From assembly GCA_022843025.1 (NCBI GenBank), contig JALHOL010000002.1, positions 372,001 through 436,000 on the forward strand: a stretch of DNA of 64,000 nt, read 5' to 3'. Below the pieces are notes generated by a model that was not told where the DNA came from, did no database searches, and worked only from the letters and a program-made list of their open reading frames with translations. Source of the stretch: Paracoccaceae bacterium (GTDB taxonomy: Bacteria; Pseudomonadota; Alphaproteobacteria; Rhodobacterales; Rhodobacteraceae). The translations under genes and the position numbers were made by a program. Shown piece after piece: positions 56,134-64,000 of the stretch; within the stretch, counting starts at the first letter, position 1, and every line of letters begins with the position of its first letter.

Positions 56134-56385
56134 TCACCGCGAAATTCGCGTCAAATTTCGCTCCCGCGCCAGCGTCGCCGCCTCGACCTCGGCCAGACGT
56201 TGCAACGCGCCTTCGATGCCGGTCCGCCGCACCTCCCGCTCCCAGATTCGCTGCGCACTCTTGGCGCTCCACGGCAGCGCCGCGCCTTTCAGCCAGAGCC
56301 GCAACGGCGCAGGCAGGCGGTCATGCGCCTGCATCGCGCAGCCCTCACGCCGCCGCGCCAAGGGCGAGGACAGGTTCCCGCTCAT
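56134..56385 (-). CDS. DUF6525-like small protein
   Basis: An 83-residue Arg-rich protein ([20 protein letters not shown], then [18 protein letters not shown] and [13 protein letters not shown]). The pattern fits the uncharacterised DUF6525 family of Rhodobacteraceae, from memory. The ATG overlaps the upstream GTPase stop as ATGA, so the two are coupled; a metal-homeostasis link is possible. Its last residues (RNLTRISR) are encoded by a hairpin repeat (56139-56161), so the present C-terminus came from insertion of that element. Confidence 0.75.
   Translation of the reverse strand: MSGNLSSPLARRREGCAMQAHDRLPAPLRLWLKGAALPWSAKSAQRIWEREVRRTGIEGALQRLAEVEAATLARERNLTRISR
56139..56161. repeat. Hairpin repeat inside the 3' end of the DUF6525-like gene
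   Basis: GCGAAATTCG-CGT-CAAATTTCGC has 10-base arms with one mismatch and is a degenerate relative of the hairpin at 17214-17236. It lies inside the coding end of the minus-strand gene, five bases before its stop codon's outer edge. Confidence 0.75.
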
Positions 56386-57632
56386 GCCGCCTTCCACAGC
56401 GGAAAGGGATCCGCCATCCCCGCCCAGTCACCGGGGGCGAACCCTTCGGCGGGCACCAGCGCCGCATCCAACGCCGCGACGAGGGCCGCGCGGTCCATCC
56501 CATGCCCGATGAACACGATCTCCTGCCGCCGGTCGCCCCAAGGCTCGGCCCAATGCGCGCGAAGGTCGGCCAGCGCATCGGGATGCTTGGGCCAGCGCCC
56601 CTCAGGCACCGCCGCCCACCAGCGGCCCAAGGGCGACACCGATGACACCGCCCCCGCCAGCGAAAACTCCGCCGCCCAGTCGGGCCGTGTGGCCAGCCAG
56701 AAATGCCCCTTCGCCCGGATCACCCCCGGCAAATCGCCGTTCAGCACCGCATGAATGCGCGCCGGATCAAAGGGCCGCCGCGCGCGATAGACAAAACTGG
56801 CGATCCCGTATTCCTCGCTCTCCGGCACATGCGACGCGAACCCGTAAAGCTCCTTGGCCCAGAGCGGATGCTCTGCCGCCCGGTCGAAATCGAACAGCCC
56901 GGTGCCCAGGATGGCGCCCGGTGGCACCCGCCCGTGATCCACCTCGATGACCCGCGCATCCGGGTTCAGCGCCGCGATGATCTTGCGCGCCGTATCCACC
57001 CGCGCCGCCCCGGCATCGCGCACCTTGTTCAGCACGATCACATTGGAAAACTCGATCTGCTCGGTGAGCAGGTTCACCAGCGCGCGACCGTCGCCTTCGG
57101 GCGTTTCCACCCGCGCGGCCAGAAAATCATGGCTCGCGAAATCCCGGGTCAGGTTGATGGCATCCACCACCGTCACCATCGTATCCAGCCGCGCCACATC
57201 CGACAGGCTGGTCCCCTCCGCATCGCGGAAGTCAAAGGTCGCGGCCACCGGCAGCGGCTCAGATATCCCGCTCGATTCGATCAGCAGATGATCGAACCGC
57301 CCCGCCTCGGCCAGCTTGCGCACCTCCACCAACAGATCGTCGCGCAGGGTGCAGCAAATGCAGCCATTGGTCATTTCCACCAGCTTTTCCTCGGCCTGAT
57401 GCATCTCGGCCCCGGCGCGGATCAGGTCGGCGTCAATGTTCACCTCGGCCATATCGTTGACGATGACCGCCACCCGCAGCCCGTCGCGATTGTTCAGCAC
57501 ATGCGACAGCAGCGTGGTTTTTCCGGCACCAAGGAAACCGGACAGGACCGTAACGGGCAAGCGGCCATCGGGCGACCGCCCGTCGCGCTTCAGGTTGTCT
57601 TCATTCTGGCGGTCCCCGGTCTGGCTGGGCAT
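56382..57632 (-). CDS. COG0523-family zinc-linked GTPase (CobW/ZagA-like)
   Basis: A 416-residue G3E GTPase. It has the P-loop [15 protein letters not shown], the metal-binding CxCC motif in [12 protein letters not shown], the ESSGISEP block and NKVRD base-recognition motif, then a CobW C-terminal domain. A Zur-like box 12 bases upstream suggests zinc-starvation control, so it most likely acts as a zinc metallochaperone rather than in cobalamin synthesis. ATG 57632 ([12 protein letters not shown]) has GGAG upstream. Cobalt or other metals cannot be excluded from sequence. Confidence 0.92.
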   Translation of the reverse strand: MPSQTGDRQNEDNLKRDGRSPDGRLPVTVLSGFLGAGKTTLLSHVLNNRDGLRVAVIVNDMAEVNIDADLIRAGAEMHQAEEKLVEMTNGCICCTLRDDLLVEVRKLAEAGRFDHLLIESSGISEPLPVAATFDFRDAEGTSLSDVARLDTMVTVVDAINLTRDFASHDFLAARVETPEGDGRALVNLLTEQIEFSNVIVLNKVRDAGAARVDTARKIIAALNPDARVIEVDHGRVPPGAILGTGLFDFDRAAEHPLWAKELYGFASHVPESEEYGIASFVYRARRPFDPARIHAVLNGDLPGVIRAKGHFWLATRPDWAAEFSLAGAVSSVSPLGRWWAAVPEGRWPKHPDALADLRAHWAEPWGDRRQEIVFIGHGMDRAALVAALDAALVPAEGFAPGDWAGMADPFPLWKAA

Positions 57633-57643
57633 GGCACGACTCC

Positions 57644-57666
57644 AATATGTTATACTATTACATATC
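57644..57666. promoter_or_regulatory. Zur box upstream of the COG0523 GTPase
   Basis: AATATGTTATA-C-TATTACATATC is a 23-bp palindrome that matches the Zur consensus (arms GATATGTTATA and TATAACATATC around one base) at all but two positions. It lies 12 bases before the start codon, inside the expected promoter, so zinc-bound Zur should repress the gene. Confidence 0.85.
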
Positions 57667-57704
57667 TGCCGCAGACCGGACCGACTGTCCAGCCCCGCCC
57701 GCAC

Positions 57705-57736
57705 AAAACGAAAGGGGCGGCCCTGTGGACCGCCCC
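57705..57736 (-). terminator. Intrinsic terminator of the RTX gene
   Basis: On the minus strand GGGGCGG pairs with CCGCCCC (7 bp, 9-base loop) and leads into TTTCGTTTT. It lies 21 bases after the RTX stop. Confidence 0.8.
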
Positions 57737-57757
57737 AAACCCCGGATCATGCCGGCA

Positions 57758-59332
57758 TCAGAACAGATCGAAATCCGCCGCTGTCAGGCTGTCCACACCG
57801 ACCAGCGTCGCCACCAGCACCGCCGCCGCGCCGCCGATGCCATCGGCATCCCAGAACAACCGGTCTGTCGCCGTGTTGAAGAAGAACCAAGATTCCCCCG
57901 TTCCCCCCGCCGTTGTGCCGTTGCGGAACCGCACCGTGCCGTCCATCCCGGCAAAATCCTCAAAGGCAAAGGCCAGCGAGTCGATGCCCGATCTGAAATC
58001 GGTGATCCGGTCGCCAAAGGGGTTCGACCCATCCCAACTGTCAAAGACAAACACGTCGGACCCCGTACCGCCGGTCAGGGTATCCACCCCCGCCCCGCCG
58101 TTCAGCGTATCATTGCCGCCACCGCCCGACAGCGTGTCGTTGGCCGCATCGCCATACAGGTCATTGGCGAACCCATTGCCGGTGAACGAATCGGCCAGAT
58201 GGGTGCCCCACAGGTTTTCGATGCTGACGAGCGTCTCGCGGTTACCGAACCCGTCATTCTGCACCTGCTCGGTGGCAAAGGAGAGGTTGACGTTAGCCCC
58301 GTTGAACACCTCATCATCCCAGAAATCGACGGTATCCCGCCCCGACCCACCGTTGATGGCATCCACCCCGTCAAAGCCGCGGAAGATGTTGTCCTGCGAA
58401 TTGCCGACAATCGTATCGCTGCGGGCAGAGCCCCAGACGTTTTCGATGTTCAACAGCCGGTCCGTATTGCCCCAGCCATCCGTGGCGGTCCCGGTGGTCA
58501 GGTTCACGTTCACCGCTCCGGTCCCGCCCCAGCGCACGTCCCGGTCATACCGGATCGTATCCGCACCGCCGCCGCCATTGATCGTGTCATTGCCGCGCAG
58601 ACCGGCGAACTCTTCCTCCGCATCCGCTCCGGTAAACCGGTCGGACATCCGCGATCCTTCCAACCGCTCGATCGACGACAGCGTGTCCGTCCCGCCCCAA
58701 CTGTCCAGCGCCCGCCCCGTTGCAAGGTTCACATTCGCCCCGCGAAAGGCCGCACCGTCCCAGAAGGTTTCGCTGAAAGAATAGACGTCCTCGTCCGCAC
58801 CCCCAAAAATGGTGTCATTCCCGGCATCGGCCTTGATGAAGTCATACCCGGCCCCGGCATTGATCAGGTCATTGCCCATGTTGCGCCCGCCAATGATGTC
58901 ATCCCCATTTTCCGATCCGTTGATCGTGTCATCCCCAGCCAAGAACAGCGAAAACAGGTCAAACCCGTTGCCGGGGCGATAGTCGCCCCTATTGAACCAG
59001 CCGAACATGAAATGATCCAGATCGGTCAGTTCCACCGACAACCCGGTGATCGTCATCCAAACTTGGCCATCGACCGACAGCGTCACCGTGTCGACGATTC
59101 CGGAAAGTGGGCCGCCCTGATCCCCAGTGATCGGGTCGGTGAAATAGGTAAAGCCCGTCCCCGTCGCCGAAATCGTCACGGTGCCCGGCTCGCGGGGCAT
59201 GGTGAGCACAACCTGCGTGGGTGAAGTAGAGATATCCGGGTCGAAAGCTGGATCCTGCGAGTCGAACTCGAACAGCTCCGGCAGATAGTAGTCGTCCGAA
59301 TTCGAAGCATTAGTAAACGTGACAACAGGCAT
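57758..59332 (-). CDS. RTX calcium-binding repeat protein
   Basis: A 524-residue acidic secreted protein. After a C2-like beta N-terminal region (about 1-130), it has three repeats of roughly 85 residues, each with a GANVNLxTG, WGxTDTLxxIE, GSxxSD pattern, and clusters of the calcium-binding nonapeptide GGxGxDx (NDTINGGGGADTI and SGGGGNDTLNGGAGVDTLTG). The C-terminus DSLTAADFDLF has the hydrophobic tail of type I secretion substrates and there is no signal peptide. Function is unknown; no ABC exporter is nearby. The start MPVVTFTNASNS at 59332 has GGGAG upstream. Confidence 0.9.
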   Translation of the reverse strand: MPVVTFTNASNSDDYYLPELFEFDSQDPAFDPDISTSPTQVVLTMPREPGTVTISATGTGFTYFTDPITGDQGGPLSGIVDTVTLSVDGQVWMTITGLSVELTDLDHFMFGWFNRGDYRPGNGFDLFSLFLAGDDTINGSENGDDIIGGRNMGNDLINAGAGYDFIKADAGNDTIFGGADEDVYSFSETFWDGAAFRGANVNLATGRALDSWGGTDTLSSIERLEGSRMSDRFTGADAEEEFAGLRGNDTINGGGGADTIRYDRDVRWGGTGAVNVNLTTGTATDGWGNTDRLLNIENVWGSARSDTIVGNSQDNIFRGFDGVDAINGGSGRDTVDFWDDEVFNGANVNLSFATEQVQNDGFGNRETLVSIENLWGTHLADSFTGNGFANDLYGDAANDTLSGGGGNDTLNGGAGVDTLTGGTGSDVFVFDSWDGSNPFGDRITDFRSGIDSLAFAFEDFAGMDGTVRFRNGTTAGGTGESWFFFNTATDRLFWDADGIGGAAAVLVATLVGVDSLTAADFDLF

Positions 59333-59481
59333 AACGGGTACTCCCAAACTCAATATACAACCGCCAGAAAAACTACCCCCGTCACCTGAGTCTGCCAAGC
59401 CATTTCCCGCGCCCCCTTCCCTTCCCCCCCGCCCCCGTGTAATGCCCCTCCCCTGACGCCCAAACCCCCGGAGCCCCTGCA

Positions 59482-60270
59482 ATGCAAGGCAGCGCGAACC
59501 TCAACCTGATGATCAAAGCCGCCCGCAAGGCCGGCCGCTCGCTGGTCAAGGACTTCCGCGAAGTGGAAAACCTTCAGGTCTCCACCAAGGGCCCCGGCGA
59601 TTTCGTCAGCCGCGCCGACCGCGAGGCGGAACGCATCATCAAGGAAGAGTTGATGGGCGCGCGGCCGACCTATGGCTGGCTTGGCGAAGAAACCGGCGGC
59701 ACAGATGGCGCCGATCCAACCCGCCGCTGGCTTGTCGATCCGCTGGACGGCACCACCAACTTCCTGCACGGTATGCCGCATTGGGCTGTCTCCATCGCGC
59801 TGGAACACAAGGGCGACATCGTCTCTGCCGTCGTCTATGACGCCGCCAAGGATGAGCTGTTCTGGGCCGAAAAGGGCGCAGGCGCCTGGATGAACGACCG
59901 CCGCATGCGCGTGTCTGGCCGGCGTGAGATGCATGACGCCGTTTTCGCCACGGGCGTGCCCTTCGGGGCCAAGAACACGCTCCCTGCCATGTTGCAGGAT
60001 CTTGCGCGCCTGATGCCGGCCTGTGCCGGCGTGCGCCGCTGGGGCTCGGCCGCGCTTGATCTCGCCTATGTCGCTGCCGGCCGGTATGACGGCTATTGGG
60101 AACGCGAGTTGAAGGCTTGGGACATCGCCGCCGGGATCTTGCTGGTGCGTGAGGCGGGCGGTTTCGTCTCTGCCATCCGCGAGGGCGACGATCCGCTGGA
60201 AAAAGGTGCTGTCATCTGCGCCAACGAACCCCTGTTCGAACCCTTCCGCAAGATCATCCGCGGCGCCTGA
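59482..60270 (+). CDS. Inositol monophosphatase family protein
   Basis: A 262-residue magnesium-dependent phosphatase of the inositol monophosphatase/SuhB/CysQ superfamily. It has the metal motifs GEETGG (for the E), WLVDPLDGTTNFLHG and the C-terminal AWDIAAGILLVREAGG. The family hydrolyses inositol phosphates, PAP or sugar phosphates; SuhB-type members also assist ribosomal RNA antitermination. Exact substrate is not clear. GGAG precedes the ATG. The stop is three bases from that of the convergent rhomboid gene. Confidence 0.93.
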   Translation: MQGSANLNLMIKAARKAGRSLVKDFREVENLQVSTKGPGDFVSRADREAERIIKEELMGARPTYGWLGEETGGTDGADPTRRWLVDPLDGTTNFLHGMPHWAVSIALEHKGDIVSAVVYDAAKDELFWAEKGAGAWMNDRRMRVSGRREMHDAVFATGVPFGAKNTLPAMLQDLARLMPACAGVRRWGSAALDLAYVAAGRYDGYWERELKAWDIAAGILLVREAGGFVSAIREGDDPLEKGAVICANEPLFEPFRKIIRGA

Positions 60271-60273
60271 ACC

Positions 60274-61047
60274 CTATCTCCACGGGCCCGGTTTCGCCCC
60301 CGGCCCGCCGCGCCGGACGCGCGGCACGCCTGTGCGCACCACACGGTAGGTCGCCTCCGGATGCGGCGGCAAGCCCTGCGTTCGGCTCCAGAACTGCGGC
60401 CCGCCCCGCCGCAGCCACAAAGGCAGGCACAGCACCAGCCCCGCCACGAACCCGCCCGCATGCGCCCAATAGGCCACGCCCCCCACATCGGCGGGCGTCA
60501 TAGCGCCATTGACCACCTGAAACCCGAACCACAGCCCCAGCATGATCCATGCCGGGATCGGAACCACCCGAAAAAACACGATGAAGATAAACAGCACATC
60601 CACCTTGGCCCGGGGAAACAGCAGCAGATAGCCCCCCATCACCCCGGCAATCGCGCCCGATGCCCCCACCATTGGGATCATCGAAGCCGGCTCTGCCGCA
60701 AATTGCAGCCCCGCCGCCGCCAGCCCAGACATGATGTAGAACCCCAAGAACCGGACATGCCCCATCTCATCTTCCAGATTGTCCCCGAAGATGTACAAAA
60801 ACAGCATGTTGCCCAGCAGATGCATCCAGCCCCCGTGCAGGAACATCGAGGTGACAAAGGTCTCATACCCCTCACCAAAGCCGATGCGCGCCGGCACCAG
60901 CCCCCATTGCATGAAGAACCGCCCCACTTGCGCATCGCCTGGCAGGGCAAGCCAATAGGCCAGAAACACCCCCACATTCACCGCAATCAGCGCGAGCGTG
61001 ACAAAGGGCGTCCGCCCCGACGGGTTATGGTCGCGAATGGGAAACAT
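60274..61047 (-). CDS. Rhomboid family intramembrane serine protease
   Basis: A 257-residue membrane protease with about six helices. It has HGGWMHLLGNMLFLYIFGDN, the catalytic serine in GASGAIAGV and the histidine in AHAGGFVAGL. Substrates of bacterial rhomboids are membrane proteins, unknown here. ATG 61047 (MFPIRDHNPSGR) is preferred to ATG 61074 because GAGG lies at correct spacing before it and homologues start with this motif. A basic, Pro/Arg-rich C-terminal tail follows the last helix. Confidence 0.93.
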   Translation of the reverse strand: MFPIRDHNPSGRTPFVTLALIAVNVGVFLAYWLALPGDAQVGRFFMQWGLVPARIGFGEGYETFVTSMFLHGGWMHLLGNMLFLYIFGDNLEDEMGHVRFLGFYIMSGLAAAGLQFAAEPASMIPMVGASGAIAGVMGGYLLLFPRAKVDVLFIFIVFFRVVPIPAWIMLGLWFGFQVVNGAMTPADVGGVAYWAHAGGFVAGLVLCLPLWLRRGGPQFWSRTQGLPPHPEATYRVVRTGVPRVRRGGPGAKPGPWR

Positions 61048-61170
61048 GCGCCTCAGGCTGGCCCGGCGGCCCATTCCGCGTCAAGCCTCTCCGATCACAA
61101 AGATCACGCCACCACGTGACCCTCCCAACCGGAACCAAACCCCGGGGTGAAGGCTTTCGCACCGGGGCTT

Positions 61171-61341
61171 TCTTCTCTGTCCAAATATCCTCGGGGGAGA
61201 ATTGGCGCAAAGCGCCAAGAGGGGGCAGACAGCCCCCTTCCTTCAGAAATTCTTCACCGAAGAATTTCCCAACCCCCAAAATTCTTCGACGAAGAATTTT
61301 CCCTCACCTCCAGCCCGAAAATTCTTCGCCGAAGAATTTTC
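61171..61341. repeat. Box-plus-hairpins element followed by three hairpins at the putA 3' end
   Basis: No gene lies in 61048-61348. First comes a box (CCAAATATCC), TCGGGGG, hairpin TTGGCGC-AAA-GCGCCAA (61202-61218) and hairpin GGGGGC-AGACA-GCCCCC (61221-61237). Then three AT-rich hairpins follow: GAAATTCTTC-ACC-GAAGAATTTC (61246-61268), AAAATTCTTC-GAC-GAAGAATTTT (61278-61300), and GAAAATTCTTC-GCC-GAAGAATTTTC (61317-61341). They share the TTCTTC core of the repeats at 9669 and 15439 and end eight bases before the putA stop. Confidence 0.88.
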
Positions 61342-61348
61342 GCCCCCC

Positions 61349-64000
61349 TCACACCTCCGCCACTTCCATCAGCAGCTGCGCATTGCCGCCCGATGCCGTG
61401 GTGTCGATGCAGACATGCCGTTCAAACCGCGCATGGCCCGCATCCGGCGCGCCCCCGATCAGCGGCAGGATAGCCCCCGCCCGCCCCGCCAAGGCCCGTG
61501 CATAAGCACGCCCTGCCTCAGCCGTTCCCCACCAGACCGCGCCGGATATCCCGTCCAGCCGCGCCAAGGCAGCCGCCTCCAGCGACGGCGCTTCCACCGC
61601 CATGCCACCCAGCGCCCGGATCGCCGCCGCCTGCGCCGCCGCCGCACCCGCCGTCGGGCCAAGGCAGACCACCGCCCCCCGCGCCACCGTCGTCAGTCGG
61701 TTGGATTCCCCCGTCGGCCCCGGCAGGTCAACGCTCACCGGTCCCGCTGCCGCAGGCACAGCCCGCAACGCCGCGACAACTTCACTTTCCGCAGCCACCC
61801 GGTCCTCCCCGGTCACCACCGGCACCTCGTCCCGGGTGAAGCGATGCAGGTAATCCGGCCCGCCCGCCTTTGGCCCCGTCCCCGACAACCCTTCGCCGCC
61901 AAAGGGCTGGCTGCCCACCACCGCGCCAATCTGGTTGCGGTTCACATAGGTGTTGCCCACGCGCAGCCGCTCCACGATCCGCTGCACCCGATCGTCGATC
62001 CGCGTGTGCAGGCCAAAGGTCAGCCCGTATCCCGTCGCGTTCACTGCATCCACCACCGCGTCGATCTGATCGGCGCGGAACGTCGCCACATGCAGCACCG
62101 GCCCGAAAATCTCCTGCCCCATCGCCGCGATCTCGGACACGCGGATCACCGCCGGGCCCACAAAGGTTCCTCCCTCCGGCGCGGCCATCTCCTTGATCAC
62201 CCGCCCCTCGGCCCGCGCCTTGGCGATATGGTCGCGGATCATCCCCGCCGCCTCTGCGTCGATCACAGGCCCCACATCGGTCGCCAGGCTCCATGGATCG
62301 CCCAGCGCCATTTCATCCATCGCGCCTTCCAGCATCTCCAGCACTGGCCCGGCCACATCTTCCTGCACATACAGACAGCGCAGCGCCGAACAGCGCTGCC
62401 CCGCTGATTGGAAGCTGGAGGCGAGGATATCCCGCACCGCCTGTTCCGGCAGGGCTGTCGAATCCACCAGCATCGCATTCAATCCGCCGGTTTCCGCAAT
62501 CAGCGGCGCGGTCGGGTCCAGATGATCGGCCATCGCGCGGCGGATCGCCTGCGCCGTCTCGGTCGATCCGGTAAAGCACACGCCCCCCACACGCGGATCA
62601 GAGGTCAGCATCCGCCCGACCACCGGCCCCTCACCGGGCAGCAGTTGCAGTGCCGTCACCGGCACTCCCGCCCGATGCATCAACCCCACCGCGAGCGCGG
62701 CAATCAAGGGCGTCTGTTCCGCAGGCTTGGCCAGCACCGCATTGCCCGCCGCCAGCGCCGCCGCAATCTGTCCCGTGAAAATCGCCAAGGGGAAATTCCA
62801 GGGCGAGATACAGGTGAACACCCCCCGCGCCGGGGCCGTCAAACCCGCCACACCATCGGCGTAGTAGCGCAGGAAATCCACCGCCTCGCGCAGTTCTGAC
62901 ACCGCATCGCCCAGCGTCTTGCCCGCCTCCCGCGCCAGCAGCGCAAAGATCGGCCCGACCTCGGCCTCAAACAGGTCTGCCACCCGCCGCAGCACTTCCG
63001 CCCGCTCGGCCGAACCGGCCGCCCAGGGCTCCGCCAGCCGCAGCGCCGTTTCCACATCCGGCGCACCCGCCTGCACCACATGCCCCACCAGCGCCCCGGT
63101 CGCCGGATTGCGCACCTCAACCCGCAAGCCCCCGACAGGCCGCCCCGCCGTCATCGGCCCCGCTTCGAACAACCGCGTCGCATGGGCCGCGCGCGCCGCC
63201 TCGATGGCGGCAAGATCGACCGCATCCGTCAGATCAAACCCGCGCGCATTCACCCGGCTGCCAAAGAGCCGCGGCCCGGTTTTCAGCGCCGGGCTGGCGG
63301 CCTGCGCCATGCCTTCCATCGCCGTCAACGGGCAGGCCGCCACCACCGCAGGCGGCACCTCCTCATTCACGATCTGGTTCACGAAAGACGAATTCGCCCC
63401 GTTTTCCAACAGCCGCCGCACCAGATAGGCCAGCAAGTCGCGATGCGCGCCCACCGGCGCATAGATCCGGCAATTCGTGCCACGATCCGTCAGCACCAGA
63501 TCATGCAGCCGCTCTCCCATCCCATGCAGGCGCTGAAACTCATAGGCCCGCTTGTCACCCGCCATTTCCAGAATGGCCGCCACCGTGTGCGCGTTGTGCG
63601 TGGCAAATTGCGGATAGATGCGGTCCGTCATCCCCAACAGCTTTTTCGCATTGGCGATATAGCTTACATCCGTCGCCTGCTTGCGCGTGAACACAGGAAA
63701 GCTTTCCAGCCCCAGCACCTGCGCCCGCTTCACCTCGGCATCCCAATAGGCGCCCTTCACCAGCCGCACCATGATCTTGCGGTCCAGCCGGTCCGCCATC
63801 GAATAAAGCCAGTCGATCACCGCCCCCGCACGGCGGCCATAGGCCTGCACCACCACGCCAAAGCCGTCCCATCCCGCCAGTGACGGATCGGACAACACCG
63901 CCTCGATCACCTCCAGCGACAGCGCCAGTCGGTCCGCTTCCTCGGCGTCGATGTTGAACCCCAGCCCTGCCGCCTTGGCCAAACCCGCCAAAGCCCGCAC
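61349..64000 (-). CDS. putA: Bifunctional proline dehydrogenase / pyrroline-5-carboxylate dehydrogenase, 5' part cut off
   Basis: PutA oxidises proline to glutamate in two steps: FAD-dependent proline dehydrogenase, then NAD-dependent P5C dehydrogenase. The 883 visible residues begin inside the PRODH barrel (VRLVKGAYWDAEVKRAQ, IYPQFATHNAHT, YEFQRLHGMGE) and cover the whole aldehyde-dehydrogenase half, with ETGGLNAML and the catalytic cysteine in SAGQRCSALRCLY. The N-terminus is outside the window. The C-terminus lacks a clearly visible long extra domain. It may be autoregulated if it has an N-terminal DNA-binding domain, which cannot be seen. Confidence 0.97.
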   Translation of the reverse strand: MRALAGLAKAAGLGFNIDAEEADRLALSLEVIEAVLSDPSLAGWDGFGVVVQAYGRRAGAVIDWLYSMADRLDRKIMVRLVKGAYWDAEVKRAQVLGLESFPVFTRKQATDVSYIANAKKLLGMTDRIYPQFATHNAHTVAAILEMAGDKRAYEFQRLHGMGERLHDLVLTDRGTNCRIYAPVGAHRDLLAYLVRRLLENGANSSFVNQIVNEEVPPAVVAACPLTAMEGMAQAASPALKTGPRLFGSRVNARGFDLTDAVDLAAIEAARAAHATRLFEAGPMTAGRPVGGLRVEVRNPATGALVGHVVQAGAPDVETALRLAEPWAAGSAERAEVLRRVADLFEAEVGPIFALLAREAGKTLGDAVSELREAVDFLRYYADGVAGLTAPARGVFTCISPWNFPLAIFTGQIAAALAAGNAVLAKPAEQTPLIAALAVGLMHRAGVPVTALQLLPGEGPVVGRMLTSDPRVGGVCFTGSTETAQAIRRAMADHLDPTAPLIAETGGLNAMLVDSTALPEQAVRDILASSFQSAGQRCSALRCLYVQEDVAGPVLEMLEGAMDEMALGDPWSLATDVGPVIDAEAAGMIRDHIAKARAEGRVIKEMAAPEGGTFVGPAVIRVSEIAAMGQEIFGPVLHVATFRADQIDAVVDAVNATGYGLTFGLHTRIDDRVQRIVERLRVGNTYVNRNQIGAVVGSQPFGGEGLSGTGPKAGGPDYLHRFTRDEVPVVTGEDRVAAESEVVAALRAVPAAAGPVSVDLPGPTGESNRLTTVARGAVVCLGPTAGAAAAQAAAIRALGGMAVEAPSLEAAALARLDGISGAVWWGTAEAGRAYARALAGRAGAILPLIGGAPDAGHARFERHVCIDTTASGGNAQLLMEVAEV

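Overview
The window is high-GC alphaproteobacterial chromosome, and gene content points to the Rhodobacteraceae/Paracoccaceae (Rhodobacter, Gemmobacter or Tabrizicola-like). Supporting signs are glyQ followed by a DUF6446-type gene, ftsY followed by an EamA transporter and ispZ, small clade-typical families (DUF2484, DUF6525, DUF1638), a SAM-II riboswitch on metZ and the intergenic hairpin repeats common in this family. Genes are tightly packed and many neighbours share ATGA or GTGA stop/start overlaps. I found no tRNA, rRNA, CRISPR array, insertion sequence or prophage. Most of the window is core genome; its unusual content lies in regulatory sites, repeats and a few degenerate enzymes.

Layout. 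1-9.7 kb: glyQ, a secreted SPOR/peptidoglycan-binding protein with a dead protease domain, two tandem trkH potassium-transport genes, folE2, riboswitch-controlled metZ, and a glutathione transferase. 9.9-22 kb: cold-shock gene, ispZ-eamA-ftsY, an AlkB-like hydroxylase, xseA, purD, a radical SAM protein, and a corrinoid protein with DUF1638. 22-37 kb: an envelope and division block on the minus strand (ftsW, murG, murC, DUF2484, then murB, ddl, ftsQ, ftsA, ftsZ, lpxC, bamD, recN). 37-46.4 kb: a dienelactone hydrolase and a complete plus-strand kdp operon (extra small ORF, kdpF, A, B, C, D, E), which separates ftsW from murD. 46.7-53.8 kb: murD, an aminotransferase plus RraA-like pair, and the aroQ-aldolase-acyl-CoA ligase-thiolase run. 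54-64 kb: metF with a divergent LysR regulator, a Zur-boxed COG0523 GTPase, an RTX protein, an inositol-monophosphatase-family enzyme, a rhomboid protease, and putA running off the end.

Themes. Methionine and one-carbon metabolism recurs at separated sites: metZ with its riboswitch and attenuator, a corrinoid protein that may be the cobalamin part of a split methionine synthase, and metF with its LysR regulator. Potassium uptake recurs as two TrkH paralogues plus KdpFABC with its KdpDE sensor pair. A three-copy 9-bp direct repeat, in phase with the DNA helix, lies just upstream of kdp. The ftsZ leader carries two near-consensus DnaA boxes and two GANTC sites. Two dispersed repeat families (AT-rich hairpin clusters and a box-plus-GC-hairpin element) fill many intergenic gaps. 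One hairpin copy encodes the C-terminus of a small gene.
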